Shown: one piece after another, positions 34,235 through 41,930 of the stretch
Layout of the letters: the number at the start of each line of letters is the position of its first letter
Position numbering within the stretch: position 1 is the first letter of the stretch
Assembly (NCBI GenBank): GCA_963820375.1
Contig: CAWFZX010000037.1
Span: 62,001-126,000 of the forward strand
Source of the DNA: AWTP1-13 sp963820375
GTDB lineage: Bacteria; Pseudomonadota; Alphaproteobacteria; Rhizobiales; Hyphomicrobiaceae
DNA: 64,000 nt
Reading direction: 5' to 3'
The notes under the pieces: model-generated
Told to the model about the DNA's origin: nothing
The model's database searches: none
What the model saw: only the letters and a program-made list of their open reading frames with translations
Made by a program: the position numbers and the translations under genes

Positions 34235-35410
34235 ATGGCTCAGCCCCTGCTCTTTACACCCCTGGCGATCAAAAGCGTGACCCTCAAGAACCGGGTCGTG
34301 GTCGCGCCGATGCATCAATACTCTGCGCTTGCGGGACATGCCACCGATTGGCATCTCGTCAACGCCGGCCGCTATGCCCAGGGCGGCGCCGGCCTGGTGA
34401 TCATGGAATCCACCAAGGTTGCGCGCAACGGCTGCGGGACCGTCGGCGATCTCGGCCTGTGGGAGGATAAATTCATTCCCGCCCTGGCGCGCTGTTCGCA
34501 TTTCATCAAGGCACACGGCGCCGTCGCCGGCATTCAGCTTGGCCATTCGGGCCGCAAGGCGCGCCTCGGTCGCCCCTGGGAAGGCGGCAAGCCCCTGACC
34601 GGGAGCGAGCCCGACATCTACGATTGGGATGGCTGGGAGCTGGTGGCGCCGAGCGCCGTCCCGCACACCGAGACATCGCCGACCCCGCGGGCTTTGTCGG
34701 TGCCTGAGGTCCGCGACCTGGTGGCCAAGTGGGGTGAGGCCGCCCTGCGAGCGGCGCAGGCTGGTTTCGACCTACTCGAAATCCATGGGGCGCACGGCTA
34801 TCTGGTGCACCAATTCCTTTCTCCGGTCTCCAACCTGCGCCACGATCACTACGGCGGTTCTGAGCTCAACCGCATGCGCTTTGCCCTCGAGGTTGCTGAG
34901 TGCGTGCGCGCCGCCTGGCCGGGCGACAAGCCGCTCTTTATGCGATTGTCCTGCGAGGACGATGCCGGCTGGGGGCTCAGCGAAAGCATCAAGCTGGCGC
35001 GTCGGCTCAAAGACATCGGCGTCGATGTCATCGATTGCTCGTCCGGCGGTACGCTGGGCCACTCGCCGATGGATGGCGCGCGAGCCAAGAAATATGGGTA
35101 TCAAGTGCCGTATGCGGAAAAGATCCGCCGGGAGGCCGACATCATGACCATGGCGGTCGGCCACATCGTGCACGCGGATCAGGCCGAGGCGATCCTGCGC
35201 CAGGCGCGGGCCGATCTCATCGCCCTGGCCCGGGAGATCATGCACAATCCGAGCTGGCCAATGGATGCGGCGCAGAAACTTGGCGCTGATCCCGGTTTCA
35301 GATTGGTGCCGCCAGCTTACGCCTATTGGCTGGCGAAGCGCGCCAACTCCGGGTTTGAGGGCACACCATCCACCTGGAGCAAGGGCCTGGGCGAAGCTGC
35401 CGATAGGTGA
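34235..35410 (+). CDS. NADH:flavin oxidoreductase, Old Yellow Enzyme family (YqjM-like)
   Basis: A 391-aa FMN TIM-barrel protein that reduces activated C=C bonds with NAD(P)H. It has the FMN phosphate and active-site residues HGAHGYLVHQFLSP (the His-x2-His pair and the proton-donor Tyr) and the FMN-binding GIQLGHSGRKA. At the position of the redox-tuning Cys of YqjM (APMCQYS) this protein has His (APMHQYSA), which should raise flavin potential less. The C-terminus is extended to SKGLGEAADR. The gene follows mccB by 114 bases in the same direction and probably belongs to the same catabolic transcript. Confidence 0.88.
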   Translation: MAQPLLFTPLAIKSVTLKNRVVVAPMHQYSALAGHATDWHLVNAGRYAQGGAGLVIMESTKVARNGCGTVGDLGLWEDKFIPALARCSHFIKAHGAVAGIQLGHSGRKARLGRPWEGGKPLTGSEPDIYDWDGWELVAPSAVPHTETSPTPRALSVPEVRDLVAKWGEAALRAAQAGFDLLEIHGAHGYLVHQFLSPVSNLRHDHYGGSELNRMRFALEVAECVRAAWPGDKPLFMRLSCEDDAGWGLSESIKLARRLKDIGVDVIDCSSGGTLGHSPMDGARAKKYGYQVPYAEKIRREADIMTMAVGHIVHADQAEAILRQARADLIALAREIMHNPSWPMDAAQKLGADPGFRLVPPAYAYWLAKRANSGFEGTPSTWSKGLGEAADR

Positions 35411-35622
35411 TGGCGCGCAAGTGGCGCCCGGTAGCTAACCGGCGAGATAAGGGGCGCGCACGGTCGGGGCCTGCGGCGTCCACGAGCGGCGCCTTTCGAT
35501 CATCACGGCGAAGTGCTATCGATACGCTGATGGCGATACCAGCAGACGACGGTCCTGGTGGGCGTGCCATGCGCAACAGCGCGCTTGCCCCACGGCCAGC
35601 GTCGGAACTTGAGGGATTGGCA

Positions 35623-36420
35623 ATGCCTCTCTACGGCAGCGATGCACTGAAACGCATCCGCGAGGGTCAACTGACACTGGGGCTCGGCGTGCATCATTTG
35701 CGCGGCTCGGCGGTACCCCTGCTCGCCAGGGCCGCTGGCTATGATTGGCTGTTCATCGATGCCGAACACGGGGCGATTTCGACCCCGGAGATCGCGCAGA
35801 TTTCGATGGCGGCCTTGCCAATGGGCATTGCCCCGATCGTGCGCATTTGCACCGACGCCCTCGATGAGGGCACGCGGGCGCTCGACAACGGGGCGCTCGG
35901 CATCGTCGTTCCCCACGTCGATACGCCCGAGCAGGCCCGACGCCTGGTCGAAGCCTTCCGCTTCAGCCCGATTGGTCATCGCAGCACCGGCGGGTCCAAC
36001 GCCTGCTTCGGCTACCGGCCACCGTCCGCGGCCGAGGCGCAGAGGACCTTAAATGCCGAGCTCCTCGTCATCGCCATGATCGAGACGCCGCAAGCGGTCG
36101 ACAATGCCAAGGCAATCGCCGCCATCGATGGCATCGATGTTCTCCTGATCGGCAGCAACGACCTCTCCCTGGAGCTGGGAATCCCCGGCCAAGTCGGCCA
36201 CGAAGAGGTTCGCTCAGCCTATGCGAAGGTCGCAGCCGCATGTCGCCAGCACAACAAAGTGCTGGGCATGGGCGGCGTCTACGATCAGGAACTGGCAAGC
36301 CGCTACATCGGCATGGGCGCCCGCATGATCCTCGCTGCCAGCGATCACAGCCTATTGTTGGAGGCAGCGACACGGCGCGCCGAGTTCTTGCGTGCAATTT
36401 CGCTGCCAGCAGCCGGTTGA
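35623..36420 (+). CDS. HpcH/HpaI aldolase / citrate lyase family protein
   Basis: A 265-aa class II pyruvate-type aldolase that splits 2-keto-3-deoxy or related hydroxy acids, using a divalent metal. Evidence: WLFIDAEHGAIS with the conserved Glu and His, VPHVDTPEQARRLVEA, and the metal-binding pair in AMIETPQAVDNA and LLIGSNDLSLELG. The start at 35623 is used because GAGGG lies seven bases before it; an in-frame ATG at 35569 is a second choice. Length is close to HpaI (about 262). Substrate is unknown; proximity to OYE and MCC suggests aromatic or branched-chain acid metabolism. Confidence 0.86.
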   Translation: MPLYGSDALKRIREGQLTLGLGVHHLRGSAVPLLARAAGYDWLFIDAEHGAISTPEIAQISMAALPMGIAPIVRICTDALDEGTRALDNGALGIVVPHVDTPEQARRLVEAFRFSPIGHRSTGGSNACFGYRPPSAAEAQRTLNAELLVIAMIETPQAVDNAKAIAAIDGIDVLLIGSNDLSLELGIPGQVGHEEVRSAYAKVAAACRQHNKVLGMGGVYDQELASRYIGMGARMILAASDHSLLLEAATRRAEFLRAISLPAAG

Positions 36421-36431
36421 GGGGCGAGCGC

Positions 36432-37289
36432 CTAGCCTGGCGCTCGCCGTGTTGCGCCGGCTCTCGCCGAGGTCGCCTCCCCGCCCAGCCGCTCGATGAG
36501 CGCCATGGCCGCGGCGGGAGCGCGGATCTTGCCTTCATGGATCACGTAGAGAAAGACGTCGCGGGCGGCTTTCTTGCCAGGCTTGTTGGCGATCGAGGGC
36601 AAGTCATCCGGTGCGCTGCCCGCGGCCCAGGCGCGCGCGCGCTTGGCCCAGGCGTCGAGCTCCTTGAGCGGATAGCCGGTCGCAATGGCGTCATCACCCT
36701 GCTGCAAGCGCGCGTAGATGAAATCGCCCGTCAGATCGGCAATGCCCGGATACGTTTCGTGCTCGGCGAAGACCACCGGCGTCTGGTGCTGGCGGAGCAA
36801 AGCTATGAATTGCGGCGTTGCAAACGAGGGGTGCCGCACCTCAACCGCGTGGCGCAGCCTGAGCCCATCGAGCTTCGCCGGCAGCATGGCCAGAAACGCG
36901 GCAAAGTCGTCGGCGTCGAACTTCTTGGTCGGCGCGAACTGCCACAGGATCGGCCCCAGCCGGTCGCCCAGCTCGGTGATGCCCGACTTGAGAAAAAAGC
37001 CAAGCGACTCGCCGGCCTCGGCCAGCACGCGCTTCTGCACCACGTAGCGCGGGCCCTTGACCGAAAACACGAACCCGTCCGGCACCGCCTTGCTCCACTT
37101 GGCGAAGGTGGCCGGCGTCTGCGTCCGGTAAAAGGTGCCATTGATCTCGATGGTGGTGAGCTTAGAGCTTGCATAGGCGAGCTCTTTGGCGTGCGCCAGC
37201 CCCTTGGGATAAAAGCTGCCACGCCAGGGCTCGAAGGTCCAGCCGCCGATACCAACCCTGATCTCGCCTGTCTTGCCTGCCTGGGGCAT
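36432..37289 (-). CDS. DUF72 domain-containing protein (YecE-like)
   Basis: A 285-aa TIM-barrel-like protein of the DUF72 family. Characteristic blocks are VGIGGWTFEPWRGSFYP at the N-terminus, LTTIEINGTFYRTQTPATFAKW near residue 42, GFVFSVKGPRYVV, the LWQFAPTKKFD segment and FIYARLQQGDD. No enzymatic role has been firmly established for the family. The gene is on the opposite strand from its neighbours and converges with the aldolase gene (11 bases). Confidence 0.88.
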   Translation of the reverse strand: MPQAGKTGEIRVGIGGWTFEPWRGSFYPKGLAHAKELAYASSKLTTIEINGTFYRTQTPATFAKWSKAVPDGFVFSVKGPRYVVQKRVLAEAGESLGFFLKSGITELGDRLGPILWQFAPTKKFDADDFAAFLAMLPAKLDGLRLRHAVEVRHPSFATPQFIALLRQHQTPVVFAEHETYPGIADLTGDFIYARLQQGDDAIATGYPLKELDAWAKRARAWAAGSAPDDLPSIANKPGKKAARDVFLYVIHEGKIRAPAAAMALIERLGGEATSARAGATRRAPG

Positions 37290-37379
37290 CGGTCAAATCC
37301 CTATCCGGTGCCGACCGGTTGGCATGCTGTGCAAAACTCGCAGCTGGCGCAAGAGGGGTCGCTGCCGCTAAACTGCAAC

Positions 37380-37841
37380 ATGCCCTTGCCCGTCGAGGTT
37401 ACGCCGGTGAGTACCACCAGGGGACGTTGCCAGTGCCGCGCCATCGAATACGCCTTCGAAGGTGCTCCGAAATGGGTGATGCATTGCCATTGTGCGAGCT
37501 GCCGGCGCGCCGTTTCCTCGCCGCTGGCGACCTATATCGGCGTGCGCCTCGCGCAGTTTCGCTACCTCAAGGCCGAGCCCGCAGCCTATGCCTCCTCCGC
37601 CGGGGTGCTGCGGTACTTTTGTCCCACCTGCGGCACGCCGATCGCCTATGCGGGTGCGAACTGGCCGGATGAGTTGCACCTCTTGCACGGCACGCTCGAG
37701 GACCCCACGCAATGGCCACCGACCGGGCATGCCTACGTCAGCGAGCAGGTCCCCTGGTTCGACGTCAGCGATCAGCTGCCGCGCTACCACGCGACGGCCG
37801 GCAAGGGCGCCAAGCCCCTCCGCAACGGGCCCCGCAGCTGA
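37380..37841 (+). CDS. GFA (glutathione-dependent formaldehyde-activating-like) family zinc protein
   Basis: A 153-aa protein with the GFA/CENP-V fold. Zinc ligands are visible as GRCQCRAIEY near residue 15, MHCHCASCRRAV near residue 35 and FCPTCGTPIAY near residue 80, giving three Cys clusters. Despite the family name most members have unknown substrates. ATG 37380 is used; the GTG at 37410 that begins VSTTRGRCQC is another candidate start. It is divergent from the DUF72 gene. Confidence 0.85.
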   Translation: MPLPVEVTPVSTTRGRCQCRAIEYAFEGAPKWVMHCHCASCRRAVSSPLATYIGVRLAQFRYLKAEPAAYASSAGVLRYFCPTCGTPIAYAGANWPDELHLLHGTLEDPTQWPPTGHAYVSEQVPWFDVSDQLPRYHATAGKGAKPLRNGPRS

Positions 37842-37912
37842 GCGCAACCCCCGTTGCGCGCCCGGACCTGGCCCCCCATGTCTCGAGACAGGCAGCTTGA
37901 CGGAGAATGTCG

Positions 37913-38260
37913 ATGCACAGAACGCTGGCAACGCTTGCAATGGGATTTGCCTTTCCGGCCGCGGTCTTTGCGCATCACGGCTGGGGAAGCTACGACGCAG
38001 CCAATCCCATCACCGTGCAAGGCCAGATCGAGACCCTGAAATACGAAAATCCGCACGCCTCGATCACCGTCAAGGCGGCCGACAAGGTCTGGGTCGTCAC
38101 GCTGGCGCCAACCTCGCGGATGCAGACCCGCGGTGCACCACCCGAGTTCGTGGCCGTCGGCAAGACCGTGTCGGCCTACGGCTACCCCTCGACGGTGGAA
38201 AAAGATGAGATGCGCGCCGAGCGCATTACCATCGAGGGCAAAACGGTCGAGCTGCGCTGA
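37913..38260 (+). CDS. DUF6152-like periplasmic protein
   Basis: A 115-aa secreted protein with signal peptide MHRTLATLAMGFAFPAAVFA and the mature start HHGWGSYDAANPITVQG, a form typical of DUF6152 proteins. The body is beta-rich (VKAADKVWVVTLAP, RMQTRGAPPEFVAVGKTV) and resembles a small OB-like domain. ATG 37913 has GGAG seven bases upstream, whereas ATG 37907 is only one base away from it. Its stop overlaps the start of the next gene by one base (TGATG). The His pair at the mature N-terminus could bind copper, which is speculation. Confidence 0.78.
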   Translation: MHRTLATLAMGFAFPAAVFAHHGWGSYDAANPITVQGQIETLKYENPHASITVKAADKVWVVTLAPTSRMQTRGAPPEFVAVGKTVSAYGYPSTVEKDEMRAERITIEGKTVELR

Positions 38261-38751
38261 TGCTGCACGAGGCGCCGCAGTTCCTGATTGCTTTGGAGCA
38301 ATCGGCGCTGGGTTCGGCTATCCGGCAGTCATCCTGGGCCTATATGGCGGCCAATGTCGGGCACATTCTGGCCCTGATGCTGTTCGTCAGCGCGGTGGCA
38401 GTGATGGATGCGCGCCTGCTCGGCGCCTTTGCGGCCGCGCCACCGGCGACGGTGGTGCGACCGGCACGCCGGTTGGCGGCGGTGGGGCTATTGTTGCTGG
38501 CGGGGACGGGTTTCGTGCTGTTCACCGCCGAGGCGACCCACGTGGCAACCAACCCCGTGTTCCAGCTCAAGGCGGCCTTGATCGTGCTGGGCATCGGCAA
38601 CGCGCTGCTGGCGGGCCGCCTGCTGCGCGAAGCGCTTGATGAAACACCCGCTTTTGCCCCACTGCCGACCCAGGCCCGGCTGTGCGCTGTGCTGTCTTTG
38701 AGCATCTGGTTTACCGTCGCCGCCTGCGGCCGCCTGATCGCGTATTTTTGA
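38260..38751 (+). CDS. four-span inner-membrane protein, DUF6644-like
   Basis: A 163-aa integral membrane protein with hydrophobic segments at about residues 30-50, 70-90, 103-120 and 142-160. The histidine in NVGHILALMLF and the threonine/histidine-rich loop ATHVATNPVF recall DUF6644/CopD-like proteins, which are thought to handle metals or haem; this family assignment is from memory. It is translationally coupled to the DUF6152-like gene, suggesting that the secreted protein and the membrane protein act together. Confidence 0.68.
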   Translation: MLHEAPQFLIALEQSALGSAIRQSSWAYMAANVGHILALMLFVSAVAVMDARLLGAFAAAPPATVVRPARRLAAVGLLLLAGTGFVLFTAEATHVATNPVFQLKAALIVLGIGNALLAGRLLREALDETPAFAPLPTQARLCAVLSLSIWFTVAACGRLIAYF

Positions 38752-38917
38752 AGGCCGGGCGCAATCGCGAGGCGGCACCGGGGCGCAAATCGTGCTTTAT
38801 TTCGCCGGCCATACGTCACCCGACAACGGCCACATCGGCCCGCCTGCGGCACGGCGACAGATAGGGACCTATAGGGATGTACGGTGATGCACGGTGATGC
38901 ACGAGGGATCAAGAACG

Positions 38918-39157
38918 ATGAAAGTTTCTCTCCTGGTTGTCTTGTCGGTGCTCTTGTCCGGGGCGGTGGTGGCCGAGGCAGGGGCGAGCGATAAAAAACG
39001 GAAAGCTCAGAAGGACGCCTCGGCTCCCCCGGTAGCGGCCTCCCAGCCGCGGCCGGATCGCTATCGCGAGCTGCTCGCCGACAAGATGCCCGTCGGCTCG
39101 ACGGACTGGTGGGAACAAATGCGGCGCGAAGGGCGACTGGGCGGCGAGACGCCGTAA
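38918..39157 (+). CDS. small secreted protein of unknown function
   Basis: A 79-aa protein with a signal peptide (MKVSLLVVLSVLLSGAVVAEAGA) and a short, very charged mature part starting with SDKKRKAQKDA and ending in VGSTDWWEQMRREGRLGGETP. No cysteine, no repeat. ATG 38918 is used since it puts the signal peptide at the N-terminus; CGAGGGATC lies about a dozen bases upstream. No family recognised. Probably independent of the DUF6152/DUF6644 pair, 166 bases away. Confidence 0.55.
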   Translation: MKVSLLVVLSVLLSGAVVAEAGASDKKRKAQKDASAPPVAASQPRPDRYRELLADKMPVGSTDWWEQMRREGRLGGETP

Positions 39158-39228
39158 CGGACAGCGCCGCCGGCAGCGAAGATGTCGAAGACTGCGTCGA
39201 TCAACGCGGACGGAACCGGGAGAGAAAC

Positions 39229-39618
39229 ATGCTGAAAAGGCTTGGCGTATTGCTGGCCGTGGCGTGGCTGGCCGCTGCCGGGGCAGCCGAGGCCCAGCAG
39301 GCCACAATCAAGCGCACGGTGCTGCAAAAGACCGATGTGCCGGGCAGCAACTATGAGGTTGTGCTCGGTATGGCGGAACTTCCCGCGGCAAGCCAAATCG
39401 GCAAGCACACGCATCCCGGCAGCGAGCAGGGCACCCTCGTGGAGGGCGAACTCACCATCATGGTCGAAGGCCAGCCCGATGCGGTCTATAAGCCGGGCCA
39501 ATCCTGGATGATTCCCGCCGCCACCCCCCACGACGCCAAGGCGGGATCGGCCGGAGCCAAGGTCATCGCCGTCTATACCGTGGAAAAGGGCAAGCCGCTG
39601 GCATCCCCGGCCAATTAG
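39229..39618 (+). CDS. secreted cupin-domain protein
   Basis: A 129-aa protein with a signal peptide (MLKRLGVLLAVAWLAAAGAAEA) and a single cupin domain. The first cupin motif reads GKHTHPGSEQGTLVEGELTIMVEG and the second includes GQSWMIPAATPHDAKAG, giving His, His, Glu and His as likely metal ligands. GGGAGAGAAAC precedes the start. Such periplasmic cupins are often uncharacterised; binding of a small ligand or a dioxygenase activity are both possible. It lies just before kdsA (46 bases). Confidence 0.82.
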   Translation: MLKRLGVLLAVAWLAAAGAAEAQQATIKRTVLQKTDVPGSNYEVVLGMAELPAASQIGKHTHPGSEQGTLVEGELTIMVEGQPDAVYKPGQSWMIPAATPHDAKAGSAGAKVIAVYTVEKGKPLASPAN

Positions 39619-39664
39619 CAGGCCGAACGTGGCGATGCGTTCTGAGCATGCTATAGCGCAGGCC

Positions 39665-40516
39665 ATGGACAATCCTCTTGAACCCAACGCCGCAGTGGTC
39701 GTCGGCAATGTCGCCTTCGACAACGCGCGGCCGATGGCGCTGTTTGCCGGTCCCTGCCAAATGGAAAGCCGCCAGCATGCGCTGGAGATGGCGTCCGCGC
39801 TGGCGCAGATCTGCGGCCGGCTGGGCATCGGCCTCGTCTACAAGACCTCCTTCGACAAGGCCAACCGCACCAGCCTCGCCGCCAAGCGCGGCCTTGGCCT
39901 CGACGGCGCGCTGGCGGTTTTTGCCGAGATCCGCGAGCGCTTCAATCTGCCCGTCGTCACGGACGTGCATGAGGCCGGCCAATGCGCAGCGGTGGCCGAG
40001 GTCGTCGACGTGCTGCAGATCCCGGCCTTCCTCTGCCGGCAGACCGACCTTTTGCTGGCGGCGGCCAAAACCGGCCGGCCCGTCAAGATCAAGAAGGGTC
40101 AGTTCCTGGCGCCGGGGGATATGCGCAATGTGGTGGCTAAGGTGACGAGTAGCGGCAACGCCAACGTGCTGGTCACCGAACGGGGTGTCTCGTTCGGCTA
40201 CAACACGCTGGTGGTGGACATGCGCTCGTTGCCGATCCTGCGCGAGCTCGGCTGTCCCGTGATCTTTGATGCCACCCACGCCGTGCAGCAGCCGGGCGGG
40301 CAGGGTAGCGCCTCGGGCGGCGAGCGCCGCTTCGTGGCCCCGCTGGCGCGCGCCGCCGTCGCCATCGGTATCGCCGGGCTGTTCATCGAAACGCACCAGG
40401 ATCCCGATCACGCGCCCTCGGATGGGCCGAATATGATACCCCTCAAAGACTTCGAGGGGCTGGTGCGCGATTTAATGGCGATCGATGCGTTGGTAAAACG
40501 GTTGCCTGCGCCTTAG
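39665..40516 (+). CDS. kdsA: 3-deoxy-8-phosphooctulonate synthase (KDO8P synthase)
   Basis: A 283-aa TIM-barrel enzyme that condenses arabinose-5-phosphate with phosphoenolpyruvate in lipopolysaccharide inner-core synthesis. Motifs: FAGPCQMESRQHALEMA, YKTSFDKANRTS near residue 58, the PVVTDVHEAGQC segment, LQIPAFLCRQTDLL, KIKKGQFLAPGDM and VIFDATHAVQQPGG. The CQ pair near the N-terminus and the Asp-Gly pair in HAPSDGPNMI suggest a metal-dependent form, to be checked by alignment. ATG 39665 is preferred to an in-frame GTG at 39629. Confidence 0.96.
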   Translation: MDNPLEPNAAVVVGNVAFDNARPMALFAGPCQMESRQHALEMASALAQICGRLGIGLVYKTSFDKANRTSLAAKRGLGLDGALAVFAEIRERFNLPVVTDVHEAGQCAAVAEVVDVLQIPAFLCRQTDLLLAAAKTGRPVKIKKGQFLAPGDMRNVVAKVTSSGNANVLVTERGVSFGYNTLVVDMRSLPILRELGCPVIFDATHAVQQPGGQGSASGGERRFVAPLARAAVAIGIAGLFIETHQDPDHAPSDGPNMIPLKDFEGLVRDLMAIDALVKRLPAP

Positions 40517-41142
40517 AGCCCGTGCCACGGCTGCAGGAGGCGCGCCAATAGGCCGGAAAAGCGCGTTGGCATTTCGTTGGCAATGGCGCAGATGCAACCC
40601 GTATCCGCATCGGCGACCGGCGTGTGCTCGACCTCCTCGTCGAGGTCGGCAATATCGCCAACGCCATAGCGTCCGCTGGCATCGGCGAGAGCCCCGCGCA
40701 AGACGAGGGTGAGCTCGCAGCCGGCGTGGCCATGATCGGGAACCGTGGCGCCGGGCGCCGCCTTGATGAGCTGCAATGTGCCCTTGCCCTGCAGCGGCAA
40801 AGGCCGGTGCCATAAACCGATACCGATGCGCCGCCAGCTGACGCTTTGGAAATCATCACGCGCGAGCAGCAGAACCGGATTGGCGGCATTGCCGCCGGGT
40901 GGCTTGGCAGCTGGCGGCGAGGCTGACTGCAATGCGGCCAAAGCGGGCGCGGCCGCCCGCAGCGGGATCGGCGCCAAGCTTTGCAGCAAGGCGCCGCCCA
41001 CGTGCTCGAACAAGGTGAGCTCGCGCCGGCAGTGGTGACACATGGCGATATGGGCGCCGGCGAGCGCAGACAGGGCCGCCGGCATAGCGCCCGCCGCGTA
41101 ACTCATCAGGCTTTCGGCGCCGAGATGATGCGTTATCGTCAT
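40513..41142 (-). CDS. chrR: ChrR-family zinc anti-sigma factor
   Basis: A 209-aa cytoplasmic anti-sigma factor of the ChrR type, which holds an ECF11 sigma factor inactive until singlet oxygen or related stress. The N-terminal zinc domain has THHLGAESLMSYAAG with an early His, then HIAMCHHC (H-x3-C-x2-C). The C-terminal cupin has PDHGHAGCE (H-x-H-x3-E) and EHTPVADADTG with the fourth ligand. All residues known to bind zinc in Rhodobacter sphaeroides ChrR are therefore present. The ATG overlaps the sigma-factor TGA (ATGA), so the two are co-translated. Confidence 0.92.
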   Translation of the reverse strand: MTITHHLGAESLMSYAAGAMPAALSALAGAHIAMCHHCRRELTLFEHVGGALLQSLAPIPLRAAAPALAALQSASPPAAKPPGGNAANPVLLLARDDFQSVSWRRIGIGLWHRPLPLQGKGTLQLIKAAPGATVPDHGHAGCELTLVLRGALADASGRYGVGDIADLDEEVEHTPVADADTGCICAIANEMPTRFSGLLARLLQPWHGL

Positions 41143-41696
41143 TTCAGATCCTCGACTGCGGCGCGCATCTTCTGATAGGCGATGCGCACCCGCGACTTCA
41201 CGGTGCCAAGCGGCAATGCCAAACGCGCGGCGATTTCGCCGTGTGACAATCCTTCCAAATAAGCCAGTTCGATCACCCGTTGCTGTTCGGCCGGCAGCGC
41301 CGCGAGCGCGGCGCGCACGCGGCGCTGTACCTCGTTGTCGGACACAACTGCATCGGGCAGGGGCTCCGGCGACGTCTGCTCGGCGTGCGCCTCCGGGAGC
41401 TGCTGCCACGGCACCTCTCTACGCAATCGATCGATCCACAGATTGCGGGCGATGGTAAAAATCCAAGTGGTGGCGCTCCCCTTTTCGCTGGCATAGAGCG
41501 CCGCCCGGCGCCAGACCGTGAGCAGGGTCTCCTGGGCAAGGTCCTCGGCGGTTGCCGCATCGACCCCATGCCGCAGCAAATAGGCTTTTACCCGCGGTCC
41601 ATAGCTCTGATAGAGCTCATGAAATGCGGCGGTATCGGTCCGCTGCGCAATCCGCCGCAAGAGGTCTGGCATGGCGCTGTAGCTGTTCTGGGCCAT
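41139..41696 (-). CDS. rpoE: ECF sigma factor (RpoE/ECF11 type) paired with ChrR
   Basis: A 185-aa ECF sigma factor. Region 2 is LYQSYGPRVKAYLLRHGVD with AAALYASEKGSATTWIFTIARNLWIDRLRR, and region 4 is LPAEQQRVIELAYLEGLSHGEIAARLALPLGTVKSRVRIAYQKMR. The co-translated ChrR gene identifies it as the singlet-oxygen/stress group studied in Rhodobacter. A matching promoter, TGATCC-18-TATCTC, lies upstream at 41763-41792, which indicates autoregulation. The start is taken at 41696 (MAQNSYSAMPDLL); ATG 41672 is possible. None of the typical target genes adjoin it. Confidence 0.93.
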   Translation of the reverse strand: MAQNSYSAMPDLLRRIAQRTDTAAFHELYQSYGPRVKAYLLRHGVDAATAEDLAQETLLTVWRRAALYASEKGSATTWIFTIARNLWIDRLRREVPWQQLPEAHAEQTSPEPLPDAVVSDNEVQRRVRAALAALPAEQQRVIELAYLEGLSHGEIAARLALPLGTVKSRVRIAYQKMRAAVEDLK

Positions 41697-41762
41697 GGGC
41701 CTAAAATTGGCCCTCAAGGTCACCGCTTCCCCAACCATAGCCAACCTTGCTCCGTTGCCCAA

Positions 41763-41792
41763 GAGATACGACAGCTGCGGGCGCTTGGATCA
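41763..41792 (-). promoter_or_regulatory. ECF11-type promoter of the rpoE-chrR operon
   Basis: On the minus strand TGATCC (41792-41787) is followed by exactly 18 bases and TATCTC (41768-41763), close to the TGATCC-N18-TA pattern of R. sphaeroides sigma-E promoters. It sits about 67 bases before the sigma gene start at 41696, as expected for an autoregulated ECF11 operon. Confidence 0.6.
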
Positions 41793-41930
41793 GGCCGCGC
41801 CGGCGCCAGCTCGGCGGCCCAGGGCGGCGCTCTGCGCGCGGCCCTTTCCCTCGGCGATAGCGGGAGTTATCGTTGCCGCACGGCGGCATTCTCCAAGGGA
41901 TCCCAGGGCCTCGCGGCGCTGGGCGATGGC

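Noticed and set aside
36240..37379. N-terminal two thirds of a 533-codon plus-strand frame that ends in the GFA gene
   Set aside because: It lies antisense to the DUF72 gene and only its last third (from 37380) has GFA residues, so the start was moved.
41280..41930. Upstream extension of the PfkB reading frame
   Set aside because: It overlaps the sigma-factor gene antisense and lacks kinase residues; the start was placed at 41931.
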